DNA from: Actinocatenispora thailandica
GTDB lineage: Bacteria > Actinomycetota > Actinomycetes > Mycobacteriales > Micromonosporaceae
Assembly (NCBI RefSeq): GCF_016865425.1
Contig: NZ_AP023355.1
Span: 6,880,198-6,944,197, forward strand
DNA: 64,000 bases
Reading direction: 5' to 3'
The first letter of the stretch is position 1. Every line of letters begins with the position of its first letter. Below, in pieces: positions 36,484 to 44,641 of this stretch. Under the pieces are notes generated by a model. The model had not been told where the DNA came from, searched no databases, and worked only from the letters and a program-made list of their open reading frames with translations. The translations under genes were made by a program, and so were the position numbers.

Positions 36484-36707
36484 CTACCAGCTAGACGGTG
36501 TCCGGGATATCAGCACAGACTGCCAAGCCCGGACAACCACACCAGGTCAGCGCCGTCCGTACGATCGGTGATCCGCACCGTAAGCGTCCATAATGGACAG
36601 ACCCACCGTCGTCCCGTCCCCGGCGGCGGCTCGCCGGCCGGTACGGCGGGCAGCCTGCGTGACCACCAGCACGGGGACGACACACGGCAGAGCGCTAGGG
36701 TGGGTCG

Positions 36708-37265
36708 ATGGGCGTGGGGATTGGTGAGGATCCGCTGGCGGGGCGGCTGGTGCGGCTGCGCGCGGTGAGCGAGGCCGACCTGCCGACGCTGGCGAGATGG
36801 TGGGTGGATCCGGCGGTGGCCACCTTCCAGGACGGCGGTCCGGTGCACCCGAAGCCGGCCGCGAAGGTCATCGAGATACTGCGGTCGTGGAGCACGAACG
36901 AGTCGCTCGACGTCGGCCTCGCGGTGACCACGCTGGACGGCGAGCTGGCCGGACACGCCGCGCTGCACGAGATCCGGCCGAAGGACCGGGTCGGCACGTA
37001 CGGGATCATGATCGGCCCGGAGTTCCAGAACCGCGGCCTCGGCACCGACACCACCCAGGTGATGCTGCGGTACGGGTTCACCGAGCTCAACCTGCGCCGC
37101 ATCCAGCTGCTCGTGTTCGGCTACAACGAGCGCGCGATCGCCGCCTACCGCAAGGCCGGATTCCGGGAGGAGGGCCGCCGCCGGGAAGCGACGTTTCGTG
37201 GCGGCCGCTACCACGACGAGGTGATCATGGGCGTGTTGCGCCGGGAGTGGTCCGAGCCGGACTGA
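36708..37265 (+). CDS. GNAT family N-acetyltransferase (RimJ/RimL type)
   Basis: 185 residues. LVRLRAVSEADLPTLARWW is the typical RimL-like start. The acetyl-CoA site is GPEFQNRGLGTDTTQVMLRYGF, and the C-terminal RAIAAYRKAGFREEGRRREATFRGGRYHDEVIMGVL is the RimJ/L signature. It probably acetylates a protein N-terminus or a small amine. Start ATG 36708 is used. Substrate unknown. Confidence 0.9.
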   Translation: MGVGIGEDPLAGRLVRLRAVSEADLPTLARWWVDPAVATFQDGGPVHPKPAAKVIEILRSWSTNESLDVGLAVTTLDGELAGHAALHEIRPKDRVGTYGIMIGPEFQNRGLGTDTTQVMLRYGFTELNLRRIQLLVFGYNERAIAAYRKAGFREEGRRREATFRGGRYHDEVIMGVLRREWSEPD

Positions 37266-37444
37266 CGCTGTCCACTGTGGATCGCGCGGGGTCGGGTCGT
37301 GGCGCGGCCCGACCGGCCCGCGGCAGGCGGCCGCACCGGTTCGGTGGCGGCCGGGCCCGGACTCGGCGGCGACCGGCACCCGCGGGTGAGCGCCTCCCCC
37401 GGCGCGGGAGCCGACGGGCCACCCCGGCCGGCCACGCTGGCGAC

Positions 37445-37891
37445 ATGACCACCATCGAGCACCAGCCGCCGCCTTCGACCGGGTACCGCCGGGTCGCCGC
37501 GGTTCGCCGCTGGGCGAGCCGGATCGGCGCCGTCGCCCTGGTCGGCATCGGCATCGCCCACACCGCCGTCAACGGGTACAGCTACCTGACCCACCGGGAC
37601 GGCACCCTGGCGCTGTTCCTCGCGTTCGGGCTCGGCGTCAGTGTGCTGGCCTTCGCCCTCGCGGCCGTCGCCTGGCGCTACGGCCGCCCGGCTGGCCAGC
37701 CGGGTACCGGTACCGCGGCGCGGATTCTCGTCGCGGTCGCCGCCGTACTGCTCTGCATCACCGCCGCCCAGGTGCTTCGCAACGACCCGTCGGTGGTGTG
37801 GCTGCCGCTCGGGCCGGGCCCCTGGTCGGTACTGGGCGGGCCGGTCCTGGTGCTCGCGGCGTGCTGCCCACGGCGCCGCGCCCGAGCCTGA
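37445..37891 (+). CDS. Small integral membrane protein
   Basis: 148 residues. After a cytoplasmic N-terminus come four hydrophobic segments (about 28-46, 56-78, 92-106 and 124-142). No known family is recognised. It sits alone after the GNAT gene with a 179-base gap. Ribosome-binding site weak. Confidence 0.6.
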   Translation: MTTIEHQPPPSTGYRRVAAVRRWASRIGAVALVGIGIAHTAVNGYSYLTHRDGTLALFLAFGLGVSVLAFALAAVAWRYGRPAGQPGTGTAARILVAVAAVLLCITAAQVLRNDPSVVWLPLGPGPWSVLGGPVLVLAACCPRRRARA

Positions 37892-38010
37892 CCACGGCGC
37901 CTCGCACCGGACCGGTCACCCGCCACGCTGGCGCGACGGGACACGGGACGCCACGAGGCGCCCGGCCGGCGGTACCCCGGCACGGCCAGCGCCGGACCCC
38001 GGCGACGCGG

Positions 38011-38649
38011 TCATCGCCGTACCGTGCCGGCAGCGGGCAGCGCCACGTCGTCCACTGTGGACAGCCGGGACCACAGCGGGCGGGACAGCAACGCGAACAG
38101 TCCGGCGCCGACCGCGTTGACCAGCACATCGTCCACAGAGGACACCCGGCCCAGTTCCGCCAGGTACTGCGTGGTCTCGATCAGCACCGAACCGAGCGCG
38201 CCGAGCAGCAGGACGCGCGGCAGCGAGCGCAGCCGGGCGAACCGCACCGGCAGGAAGAACCCGGCCGCGGCGAACACCAGCAGGTTCCCGACCAGCTGTA
38301 CCCCAACGGTCTGCGCCGGCGCACCGGCCAGCGCGGCGAGGTCGTGCAGCGGTACCAGCTGGATCCGCCGCGGCGCACCGGGATCCGGGGTGAACGTCAT
38401 CGCCAGCCAGGGCAGAGTGCCGTAGACCGCGGCCACCTCGCACACCGCGTACCAGCACGAACGCCGGGTCAGGCCGGCGCGGGACGGGGTCGGGGCGGAC
38501 CGGGACGGGATCGGGCCGGACCGGGACGGGATCGGGCCGGCGCCGGCCGCCAGGGCCCGGGCGCGCAGCAGGACGGCCAGTACGGCGAGCGGCAGTGCCA
38601 GGGTGAACCCGATCAGGATCAGGTGATAACGCGACCAGACCGCGGTCAC
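38011..38649 (-). CDS. VanZ family membrane protein
   Basis: 212 residues. VanZ-type features are GNLLVFAAAGFFLPVRF, IETTQYLAELGRVSSVDDVLVNAVGAGLF. About four to five membrane helices. A short repeated segment GPIPSRSGPIPSRS lies after the first helix and corresponds to a direct nucleotide repeat. The GTG start at 38649 overlaps the TGA of the TetR gene (GTGA), so translation is coupled and the TetR gene is upstream in the same operon. VanZ proteins are linked to teicoplanin resistance in enterococci, but most actinobacterial members are uncharacterised. Confidence 0.85.
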   Translation of the reverse strand: MTAVWSRYHLILIGFTLALPLAVLAVLLRARALAAGAGPIPSRSGPIPSRSAPTPSRAGLTRRSCWYAVCEVAAVYGTLPWLAMTFTPDPGAPRRIQLVPLHDLAALAGAPAQTVGVQLVGNLLVFAAAGFFLPVRFARLRSLPRVLLLGALGSVLIETTQYLAELGRVSSVDDVLVNAVGAGLFALLSRPLWSRLSTVDDVALPAAGTVRR

Positions 38650-39368
38650 CGGTCGACCAGCCGGCCGGCGATGCCGTCGAGCAGACAGTTCAGCCCGAGC
38701 GTGAACTGCTCGTCCGGGGCAACCTGGTGCGCCTCGCGGATCCAGCGCGCCAGGGTGGGATAGCGCGGGTCGGCGGCGATCCGGTCGACGTGGGCCGAGG
38801 CGGTGGCGCGCAGCTCGGCGTCGGTGGTCACGCCGATCCGGCCGCGCATCCGGGCCTCCTCGGCTTCGTGCTGCGCGTACGACTGGGCGTGCCCGACGAC
38901 CATCCCGACGATGCTCATCATGGTGCTGACGTCGAGGCCGAGCCCGTCCACCGCGCGCAGTGCCCATTCGTTGTGCCACAACGCGTTCGGGCCGAACATC
39001 GGCCGGTGGTGGGACAGCGCGACGAACCATGGGTGGCGGCGCAGCGTGTCGCGTTCGCGCCGGGCGAGCAGGGTCAGGTCGGCGCGCCAGTCGCCGGACG
39101 GCTGCGCCGGCAGTTCGAGCTCACCGTAGACCGCGTCGAGCATCAGGTCGACGATGCCGCCCTTCCCGCCGACGTAGCGGTACAGCGACATCGGGGTGGA
39201 CGAGCCGAGCGCGGTGGCGACCCGGCGCATGGTGACCGCCTCGACACCGTGTTCGTCGGCGATGGCCAGCGCGGCGCGCACGATGCGGTCCCGGCTGAGC
39301 ATCGGGCCGGCGGCGCGGCCGGCGGGCTCCGGCAGGTCCCACACCAGCGGCTCGTTCGACTCACTCAT
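38646..39368 (-). CDS. TetR family regulator with TetR_C_1 type ligand domain
   Basis: 240 residues. HTH: DRIVRAALAIADEHGVEAVTMRRVATALGSSTPMSLYRYVGGK. The C-terminal part (HPWFVALSHHRPMFGPNALWHNEWALRAVDGLG) fits the tetracycline-repressor C-terminal family. It is divergent from the flavin monooxygenase gene, and a 37-bp near-perfect palindrome lies in the 95-base gap at the monooxygenase start, so it most likely represses that gene and perhaps its own. Confidence 0.9.
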   Translation of the reverse strand: MSESNEPLVWDLPEPAGRAAGPMLSRDRIVRAALAIADEHGVEAVTMRRVATALGSSTPMSLYRYVGGKGGIVDLMLDAVYGELELPAQPSGDWRADLTLLARRERDTLRRHPWFVALSHHRPMFGPNALWHNEWALRAVDGLGLDVSTMMSIVGMVVGHAQSYAQHEAEEARMRGRIGVTTDAELRATASAHVDRIAADPRYPTLARWIREAHQVAPDEQFTLGLNCLLDGIAGRLVDR

Positions 39369-39443
39369 GGACGCTCCCGCTCCGCCGGCAGCCCCGGGGC
39401 GCGGCGCCCACGATTCGCTCGCTCATGGCGCGACTCTAACCCG

Positions 39444-39480
39444 TCGTGTACGTTGTACGCGTGATGTACGACGTACACGA
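39444..39480. promoter_or_regulatory. 37-bp palindromic operator overlapping the monooxygenase start
   Basis: Arms of 15 bp, TCGTGTACGTTGTAC and GTACGACGTACACGA, form an inverted repeat with one mismatch and a 7-base spacer. The ATG at 39464 lies in the spacer. It is the best operator candidate in the window for the divergent TetR protein at 38646-39368. Binding here would block initiation or a leaderless transcript of the monooxygenase. Confidence 0.8.
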
Positions 39481-41083
39481 ACCGGTCCTGATCGTCGGCG
39501 CCGGCCTGGTCGGCCTGACCACCGCCCTCGCACTCCACCACCACGGCGTGCCGGCCGTCGTGGTGGAGAAGCACCCCGGTACCTCCATCCAGCCCAAGGC
39601 GCGCCGCTTCACCTTCCGCACCATGGAGGTGTTCCGCGCCATCGGCGTCGCCGACGCGGTGTACGCGGCGGCCGAGGGCCTGGCCGCCCACCAGGGCATG
39701 CGCGCCGGCCGCACCCTCGTCGAGTCCGACCCGCTGCCCCCGCCACCGCACGTCGACTACACCGACCTGCTCGCCGCGAGCCCCGAACGGTCCTGCCTGG
39801 TCGCCCAGGACCTGCTGGAACCGGTCCTGCTGCGCGCGGCGCGCGACCGCGGCATCCCGGTGCACTTCGAGACCGCGCTCACCGGCCTGGACGACGACGG
39901 CACCGGCGTCACCGCCACCCTCACCGGCGTCGCGACCACCAGCGGCGCCCTCGCCGCATCGTTCGGCGGCAGGTCAGCGGTCGCGCCCACCGGCACCGAG
40001 GTGCGCGCCCCCGGGGCCGGGGCGGCAGCCGGCAGCGCGCTCACGGTCCGGGCGTCGTACCTGGTCGGGGCGGACGGGGCACACAGCACGGTGCGAGCGC
40101 TGCTCGGCATCGAACGCAGCGGGCTCGGGGTGCTCGGCGACGCGGTCAACGTGTACTTCCGCGCCGACCTCGGCGCGCTCACCGCCGGCCGCGAGTTCAA
40201 CATCTGCCAGACCGAACACCCCGCCGCGCCCGGCGCCATCGCCTCCGTCGACGGGCGGTACCGGTGGATGTTCATGACCGGGCCGCTGCTGCCGACGACG
40301 GACGACCCGACCGCACCGGCCGACCCGCGCTGGGCCGACGTCGTGCGTACCGCCATCGGCGCGCCCGAGGTGCCGGTCGAGGTGCTGTCCGCGCTGGCCT
40401 GGCAGCCCACCATGCGGGTGGCCGACCGGTTCGCCGTCGGCCGGGTACTGCTCGCCGGCGACGCGGCGCACGTGATGACGCCGTGGGCCGCGGCCGGCGC
40501 CAACACCGGCATCCAGGACGCCGACAACCTCGCCTGGAAGCTCGCCGCGATCCGGTCCGGCACCGCCGGCCCCGACCTGCTCGGCACGTACCACGACGAG
40601 CGGCACCCGGTCGCCTACCACGTCGCCGAGCAGTCCGCGTTGCGTACCGGTGGGCTGCGCGAACTCGCACCACCGACCCTGGATCACCCGTTCGCGCTGG
40701 TCGCGGGTGCGCAGTACCCCGCGGGTGCGGTCGTCGACGACGGCAGCGGGCCGCAGCCGACCGACCGGCTGGAGCTGTCCGGCCGGCCCGGGACCCGGCT
40801 GCCGCACCTGCCGCTCGCCGACGGCCGCTCCACCCTCGACCTGGTCGGCACCGAGCTGGTACTGCTCCCGGCGCCGGCGGCCGGCGGCTGGCGCGCGGCG
40901 GCCGAGCAGGCGCGGGTACCGGTGGCCGACCCCGGTCCGGGCTGGCCCACCGCGGCGGGGCTGGCCGCCGACGGCGCCCTGCTGGTACGACCCGACCACA
41001 TCGTCGGTTGGCGGTCGCGCACCGGATCCGACGACCCGATTCGCGCCCTGACCGGCGCGGTCGATGCGATCCTGGCCAGATGA
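39464..41083 (+). CDS. Class A FAD-dependent monooxygenase
   Basis: 539 residues from ATG 39464 (GTG 39446 is also in frame). FAD motifs are the dinucleotide fold LIVGAGLVGLTTALALH, the DG motif LVGADGAHSTVRALLG and the GD motif RVLLAGDAAHVMTPWAAAGAN. A C-terminal thioredoxin-like domain (RPGTRLPHLPLADGRSTLDLVG) is present, as in aromatic-polyketide and rifampicin hydroxylases. It probably hydroxylates an aromatic substrate or antibiotic using NAD(P)H and O2. No ribosome-binding site precedes the start, so leaderless translation is possible. Regulation by the divergent TetR is likely. Confidence 0.9.
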   Translation: MYDVHEPVLIVGAGLVGLTTALALHHHGVPAVVVEKHPGTSIQPKARRFTFRTMEVFRAIGVADAVYAAAEGLAAHQGMRAGRTLVESDPLPPPPHVDYTDLLAASPERSCLVAQDLLEPVLLRAARDRGIPVHFETALTGLDDDGTGVTATLTGVATTSGALAASFGGRSAVAPTGTEVRAPGAGAAAGSALTVRASYLVGADGAHSTVRALLGIERSGLGVLGDAVNVYFRADLGALTAGREFNICQTEHPAAPGAIASVDGRYRWMFMTGPLLPTTDDPTAPADPRWADVVRTAIGAPEVPVEVLSALAWQPTMRVADRFAVGRVLLAGDAAHVMTPWAAAGANTGIQDADNLAWKLAAIRSGTAGPDLLGTYHDERHPVAYHVAEQSALRTGGLRELAPPTLDHPFALVAGAQYPAGAVVDDGSGPQPTDRLELSGRPGTRLPHLPLADGRSTLDLVGTELVLLPAPAAGGWRAAAEQARVPVADPGPGWPTAAGLAADGALLVRPDHIVGWRSRTGSDDPIRALTGAVDAILAR

Positions 41084-41282
41084 TCCCGGTTCCGGATGGT
41101 CCGGGGGTACGCCCCGGTACCGCGGCGGCAGCGAACGCGGCCCGGTGCGCGCCGCACCGGACAGCGCGGCGCGGCACGGTGCCGGCAACTCAGGGATTCA
41201 CCCCATGGCGGCGGCGCCGGGCGCGCAGCACCATGGATGGTGAGGCGGTCGGGGTGGCCGCCGAGGATGAGAGGTCAGACAC

Positions 41283-41480
41283 GTGAAGGCGCTTCTGATG
41301 GCCGCACTCGTGGTGGTCGGGCTGTTCGTGGCCGGATCGCTCGTCGTGTGGGCCGTGAAGGCATTCATCGGCGTCCTGTTCTACGTGCTCATCGGCGCGC
41401 TGATCGTGGGCGGCGTGGTGTTCATCGCCGGCAAGGTGCGCAAGTCGGTGAGCGGGTCCAGCCGGCGCCAGCTGCGCTGA
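41283..41480 (+). CDS. Small two-helix membrane protein
   Basis: 65 residues starting at GTG, with two hydrophobic segments (LLMAALVVVGLFVAGSLVVW and FIGVLFYVLIGALIVGGVVF) and a basic C-terminus (KVRKSVSGSSRRQLR). The start is preceded by GAGAGG. Function unknown. It stands alone between the monooxygenase and SGNH genes. Confidence 0.65.
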   Translation: MKALLMAALVVVGLFVAGSLVVWAVKAFIGVLFYVLIGALIVGGVVFIAGKVRKSVSGSSRRQLR

Positions 41481-41577
41481 ACGGGGCGACCGACGCGGCG
41501 CGACGGCGGTTCGAACGGGCCGCCGTCGCGCACCGGCCAGGTGCCCGCCGGGCGGATCGACGCGTGCCGCGGAGACC

Positions 41578-42393
41578 TCAGCGCTGCGTGGTCGCGCCGC
41601 CGTCCAGGTCTTCGGTGGACGCCGCGGTCATCCGATCCAGGGTGGGGCGCTTGGCGGTGATGCCGTCGCCCGAGGATCGGCCGGTCAACCGGCGGCGCAC
41701 CCACGGCGCGAAGTAGCGGCCGGCCCAGCGCAGGTCCTCGCTCCGGGCGCGGAGCCACGGACGGGCCGTGGCCGGCGGCAGGTCGGCGACCAGCGCGTCG
41801 TCCACCGGAATCCCGAGCGCCGCGAGTACCCGTCCGGCGGCGCGCCGGTGCCCGGCCGGCGACAGGTGCAGCCGATCCGAGCCCCACATCCGGCGGTCCA
41901 CGAAACCCCGGTCCCGCCACAGGTCCGCCAGCACCGCACCGTGCCGGGCGGCGGTCTGCCGGATCACGTCGTTGTACGCCTCGGCACGTTCCTCGATCAC
42001 CCGTCGCGCCGGCAGCAGGAACGTCACGTCCGCGGCGGTGAGCAGCAGCACGGTGGCGCCGGTGTCGGACAGCCGGCCGACCACCCAGTCGAGCCGGCGG
42101 GAGATCTTCGGCAGGTCGAAACCCGGCCGCAGCGCGTCGTTGCCGCCCGCGACGAAGCTGATCAGCTCGGGTCGCATCGAGATCGCGGCCGGCACCTGCT
42201 GGTTCACGATGTCCTTGAACAGCCGCCCGCGGACCGCGAGGTTCGCGTACCGGAAGTCCGGGTTCTGCGCGGCCAGCACCTCGGCGACCCGGTCCGCCCA
42301 GCCACGGAAGGTACCGTCGCCGCGCGGGTCGACCATCCCCTCGGTGAAGCTGTCCCCCACTGCGACGAAGCTGTTGAACTGCCGCGGCACCGT
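41578..42393 (-). CDS. SGNH/GDSL hydrolase family protein
   Basis: 271 residues. Block I is FVAVGDSFTEGM (nucleophile Ser), the block III Gly-Asn is in SFVAGGNDALRP, and block V is WGSDRLHLSPAGHR with Asp and His. This family covers esterases and lipases. GTG at 42393 (MPRQFNSFVAVGDSF) is chosen because GAGGGGG lies upstream; ATG at 42408 would add five residues. No signal peptide. Substrate unknown. Confidence 0.85.
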   Translation of the reverse strand, partial: TVPRQFNSFVAVGDSFTEGMVDPRGDGTFRGWADRVAEVLAAQNPDFRYANLAVRGRLFKDIVNQQVPAAISMRPELISFVAGGNDALRPGFDLPKISRRLDWVVGRLSDTGATVLLLTAADVTFLLPARRVIEERAEAYNDVIRQTAARHGAVLADLWRDRGFVDRRMWGSDRLHLSPAGHRRAAGRVLAALGIPVDDALVADLPPATARPWLRARSEDLRWAGRYFAPWVRRRLTGRSSGDGITAKRPTLDRMTAASTEDLDGGATTQR

Positions 42394-42590
42394 GGTCCGC
42401 CCCCTCATCTCAGGCCCGGCGGGGCGCGCTGCCGACTCCCCCGTCGGGCCTCCGCTGGTGAACGGTGTCAGGTTACCCGCAGGTACGGACACCGTTCCGC
42501 GCCAGGCTCGCCCCCAGCGGCGCCCCGGGCAGCTGCCCGGCAGCGGTCCAGCGGTCCAGCGGCGCTCGGCGGTCCGGTTGCGATCCGGCG

Positions 42591-42695
42591 GTCCGGCGTC
42601 CGGAGGTCCGGCGTCCGGAGGTCCGGCGTCCAGAGGTCCGGCGTCCGGAGGTCCGGCGTCCAGAGGTCCGGCGTCCAGAGGTCCGGCGTCCGGAG
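42591..42695. repeat. 15-bp minisatellite, seven copies
   Basis: Seven tandem units of GTCCGGCGTCCGGAG or GTCCGGCGTCCAGAG, followed by a partial. Units 3, 5 and 6 carry the A variant. It lies in the 397-base gap between the divergent SGNH and DsbA genes. As the unit is a multiple of three, the reading frames across it stay open, but I do not regard it as coding. Confidence 0.9.
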
Positions 42696-42769
42696 GTCCG
42701 GCGGCCCGGCAGCGCTTCGGTGGCCCGGCGGCGCAGGGCTCTCCGGCGCCGGCCAGGAATCACCGGGCA

Positions 42770-42789
42770 GTTGTTGCTGTTGCAACAAC
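42770..42789. promoter_or_regulatory. Palindrome abutting the DsbA-like gene start
   Basis: GTTGTTGC-TGTT-GCAACAAC, an 8-bp perfect inverted repeat with a 4-base spacer, ends one base before the GTG start at 42791. It may be a regulator site or a hairpin that hides the start codon. No ribosome-binding site is seen, so the message may be leaderless. Confidence 0.55.
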
Positions 42790-42790
42790 C

Positions 42791-43495
42791 GTGCACATCG
42801 ACATCTACTCCGACGTCGCCTGCCCCTGGTGCTACCTGGGCAAACGTCGACTCGAACAGGCCCTGGAGCGCTTCGACGAGGACGTCACCGTACGGTGGCG
42901 CCCGTTCCAGCTCGATCCCTCCGCCCCGACCGAACCGACCCCGTTGCAGCCGGCACTCGCCGCGAAGTTCGGCGGCCTCGACCGAGTCCGGCCGATGAAC
43001 GACCAGCTGACCGAGCTGGGTCGCGCCGCCGGGCTCGATTACCGGTTCGCGGACGCGCAGCACGTCAACACCTTCCCGGCGCACCGGCTCGCCTGGTACG
43101 CGGAGCGGGAGGGCTACGGCATCGCGGTCGCCGACGGGCTGTTCCGGGCATACTTCACCGAAGGGCGCAACGTCGCCGATCCGGCCGTACTGCTGGAAGT
43201 GGGCGTGGCGGCAGGACTGGAACGGGAAGCGCTTTCCGCCTTCCTCGACTCTGAGGAGGGCAACGCCGAGGTGGCCGCCGAGCTGGCCGAGGCGCAGCAG
43301 CTCGGCATCACCGGCGTGCCGACGTACGTACTGGCCGGCAAGTACGCGGTGTCCGGCGCGCAGGAGCCGGACACCCTGCTGGAGGTGCTCGACGAGGTGC
43401 GGCGGCGGGAGTCCGCCACGACACCACTGACCACTCTCGGTGATACTTCGGACACCCAGGCAGGTACCTGCACCGACGATTCCTGCGCTCTCTGA
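42791..43495 (+). CDS. DsbA family oxidoreductase (FrnE-like)
   Basis: 234 residues. It begins with VHIDIYSDVACPWCYLGKRRLEQAL, placing the thioredoxin-type CPWC at about residues 12-15. The helical insert and the cis-Pro in GITGVPTYV match the FrnE/2-hydroxychromene isomerase-like DsbA group. There is no signal peptide, so it acts in the cytoplasm on thiol chemistry. The C-terminus ends with CTDDSCAL, an extra Cys pair seen in some FrnE proteins. Starts at GTG 42791. Confidence 0.9.
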   Translation: MHIDIYSDVACPWCYLGKRRLEQALERFDEDVTVRWRPFQLDPSAPTEPTPLQPALAAKFGGLDRVRPMNDQLTELGRAAGLDYRFADAQHVNTFPAHRLAWYAEREGYGIAVADGLFRAYFTEGRNVADPAVLLEVGVAAGLEREALSAFLDSEEGNAEVAAELAEAQQLGITGVPTYVLAGKYAVSGAQEPDTLLEVLDEVRRRESATTPLTTLGDTSDTQAGTCTDDSCAL

Positions 43496-43539
43496 GTCGA
43501 CATCGATGGCCCGGCTCGACAGCGAGCCGGGCCATCGAG

Positions 43540-43730
43540 TTATCCACCGCGTTATCCACAAGCGGGTCGGCGCAGGGATCGATGTTTCACGTGCAACATC
43601 GCGAGGATCGATGGCGCGGACCGTCCGGAGCCATCGTTTTACGAGGTCAGATAGGTCACAACGAGTTATCCACAGGTTTGTACACAGGTGAGGTCGGTCC
43701 GCTGTTGATAACCGGGCAGCCTGTGGACAA
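43540..43730. promoter_or_regulatory. Cluster of DnaA-box-like sequences
   Basis: TTATCCACC at 43540-43548, TTATCCACA at 43552-43560 and at 43666-43674, and TGTGGACAA (complement TTGTCCACA, the preferred Streptomyces form) at 43722-43730. All lie in the 241-base non-coding gap between the DsbA and YbaK genes, with a parS-like site among them. The region is AT-richer than its neighbours. I do not think it is oriC, which should be next to dnaA, but it may bind DnaA. Confidence 0.65.
43583..43598. promoter_or_regulatory. parS: parS-like ParB-binding site
   Basis: TGTTTCACGTGCAACA matches the conserved 16-bp parS sequence TGTTTCACGTGAAACA at 15 of 16 positions. parS sites cluster around oriC in actinomycetes, consistent with this location tens of kb from dnaA. 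Confidence 0.75.
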
Positions 43731-43736
43731 CTTGGT

Positions 43737-44294
43737 TCAGTCCGTCGAAACCGGCCGCCCCAAACCCTCGCTGACCTCGGCGTTCGGCAGCATTCCGAGC
43801 ACTTCACCGGGCACCAACAACTTGCTCCGGCGCAGCCCCGAGCCGATCACCACCCGTCCCGCGGCCAGCACCGCCGGATCGACCAGTACCGGCCAGTCCG
43901 CCGGCAGACCGACCGGCGTGATCCCGCCGTACTCCATGCCGGTCGCCTCGACCGCGGTGTCCATCGGCGCAAAGCTCGCCTTGCGGGCCGCCAGCCGGCG
44001 GCGCACCAACCCGTTCACGTCGGCACGGGTCGTCGCCAGCACGGCGCACGCCGCGTACCGGGTCTCGGCGCCGCGCCGGCCGGCCACCACGACGCAGTTC
44101 GCCGAGGTGTCCAGGGTGGTGCCGTAGGCGGCACAGAACTCGGCGGTGTCGGCCAGCTCCGGGTCGATCTCCGCGACCAGAACCTCGGTCACCGGTACCG
44201 CCGGCACCGACCAGGACCGCAGCGCGGACAGTACCGGCTCGGCCAGCAGGTCCGGCCGCTCCAGGGCCGGTGAAGTCTGCAACGTGGACGTCAT
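43737..44294 (-). CDS. YbaK/EbsC family aminoacyl-tRNA deacylase-like protein
   Basis: 185 residues. The YbaK-type core includes TSANCVVVAGRRG, DVNGLVRRRLAARKASFAPMDTAVEATGMEYGGITPVGLP, where GGITPVG is the family signature. It likely deacylates a mischarged tRNA or an analogue. Start ATG 44294 is used. Upstream is a 16-bp minisatellite. Position next to the DnaA/parS cluster seems incidental. Confidence 0.88.
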   Translation of the reverse strand: MTSTLQTSPALERPDLLAEPVLSALRSWSVPAVPVTEVLVAEIDPELADTAEFCAAYGTTLDTSANCVVVAGRRGAETRYAACAVLATTRADVNGLVRRRLAARKASFAPMDTAVEATGMEYGGITPVGLPADWPVLVDPAVLAAGRVVIGSGLRRSKLLVPGEVLGMLPNAEVSEGLGRPVSTD

Positions 44295-44387
44295 CCGGCC
44301 ATCCTCACACCGGCCGCCGGACCACCCGACACACCGCCACCGCCGCGGCCACCTGCCGGGAAACCGCCCGCCCGAGCAGGCACGCCC

Positions 44388-44579
44388 GAGAAAGCACACG
44401 CCCGAGAAAGCACACGCCCGAGAAAGCACACGCCCGAGAAAGCACACGCCCGAGAAAGCACACGCCCCGGAAGGCACACGCGCGAGAAAGCACACGCCCC
44501 GGAAGGCACACGCGCGAGAAAGCACACGCGCGAGTAAGCACACGCCCGGGAAGGCGCACGCCGGAGGAGGCGCGCCCCG
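44388..44579. repeat. 16-bp minisatellite, about twelve copies
   Basis: Units of the form GAGAAAGCACACGCCC repeat with an exact 16-base period from 44388 to about 44579. The first five are identical and later ones alternate with CGGAAGGCACACGCGC. It fills most of the 347-base gap between the YbaK and VOC genes, upstream of the YbaK start. No spacers of CRISPR type. Long antisense frames over it are repeats, not genes. Confidence 0.92.
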
Positions 44580-44641
44580 ACAATGCGCACGCCGGGGCGC
44601 CCCGCGCCGGCCGGCGGCGCGATCGCCGGCCGGCCCGACCG

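Noticed and set aside
43540-43730. Chromosomal oriC
   Set aside because: dnaA and dnaN are not adjacent, and the gyrB-gyrA orientation places oriC to the right of the window. Only four box-like sites are present, fewer than in actinomycete origins.
44291-44590. Cys/Ala-rich repeat protein encoded on the minus strand
   Set aside because: It is only the translation of the 16-bp minisatellite, with no start signal and no conserved features.
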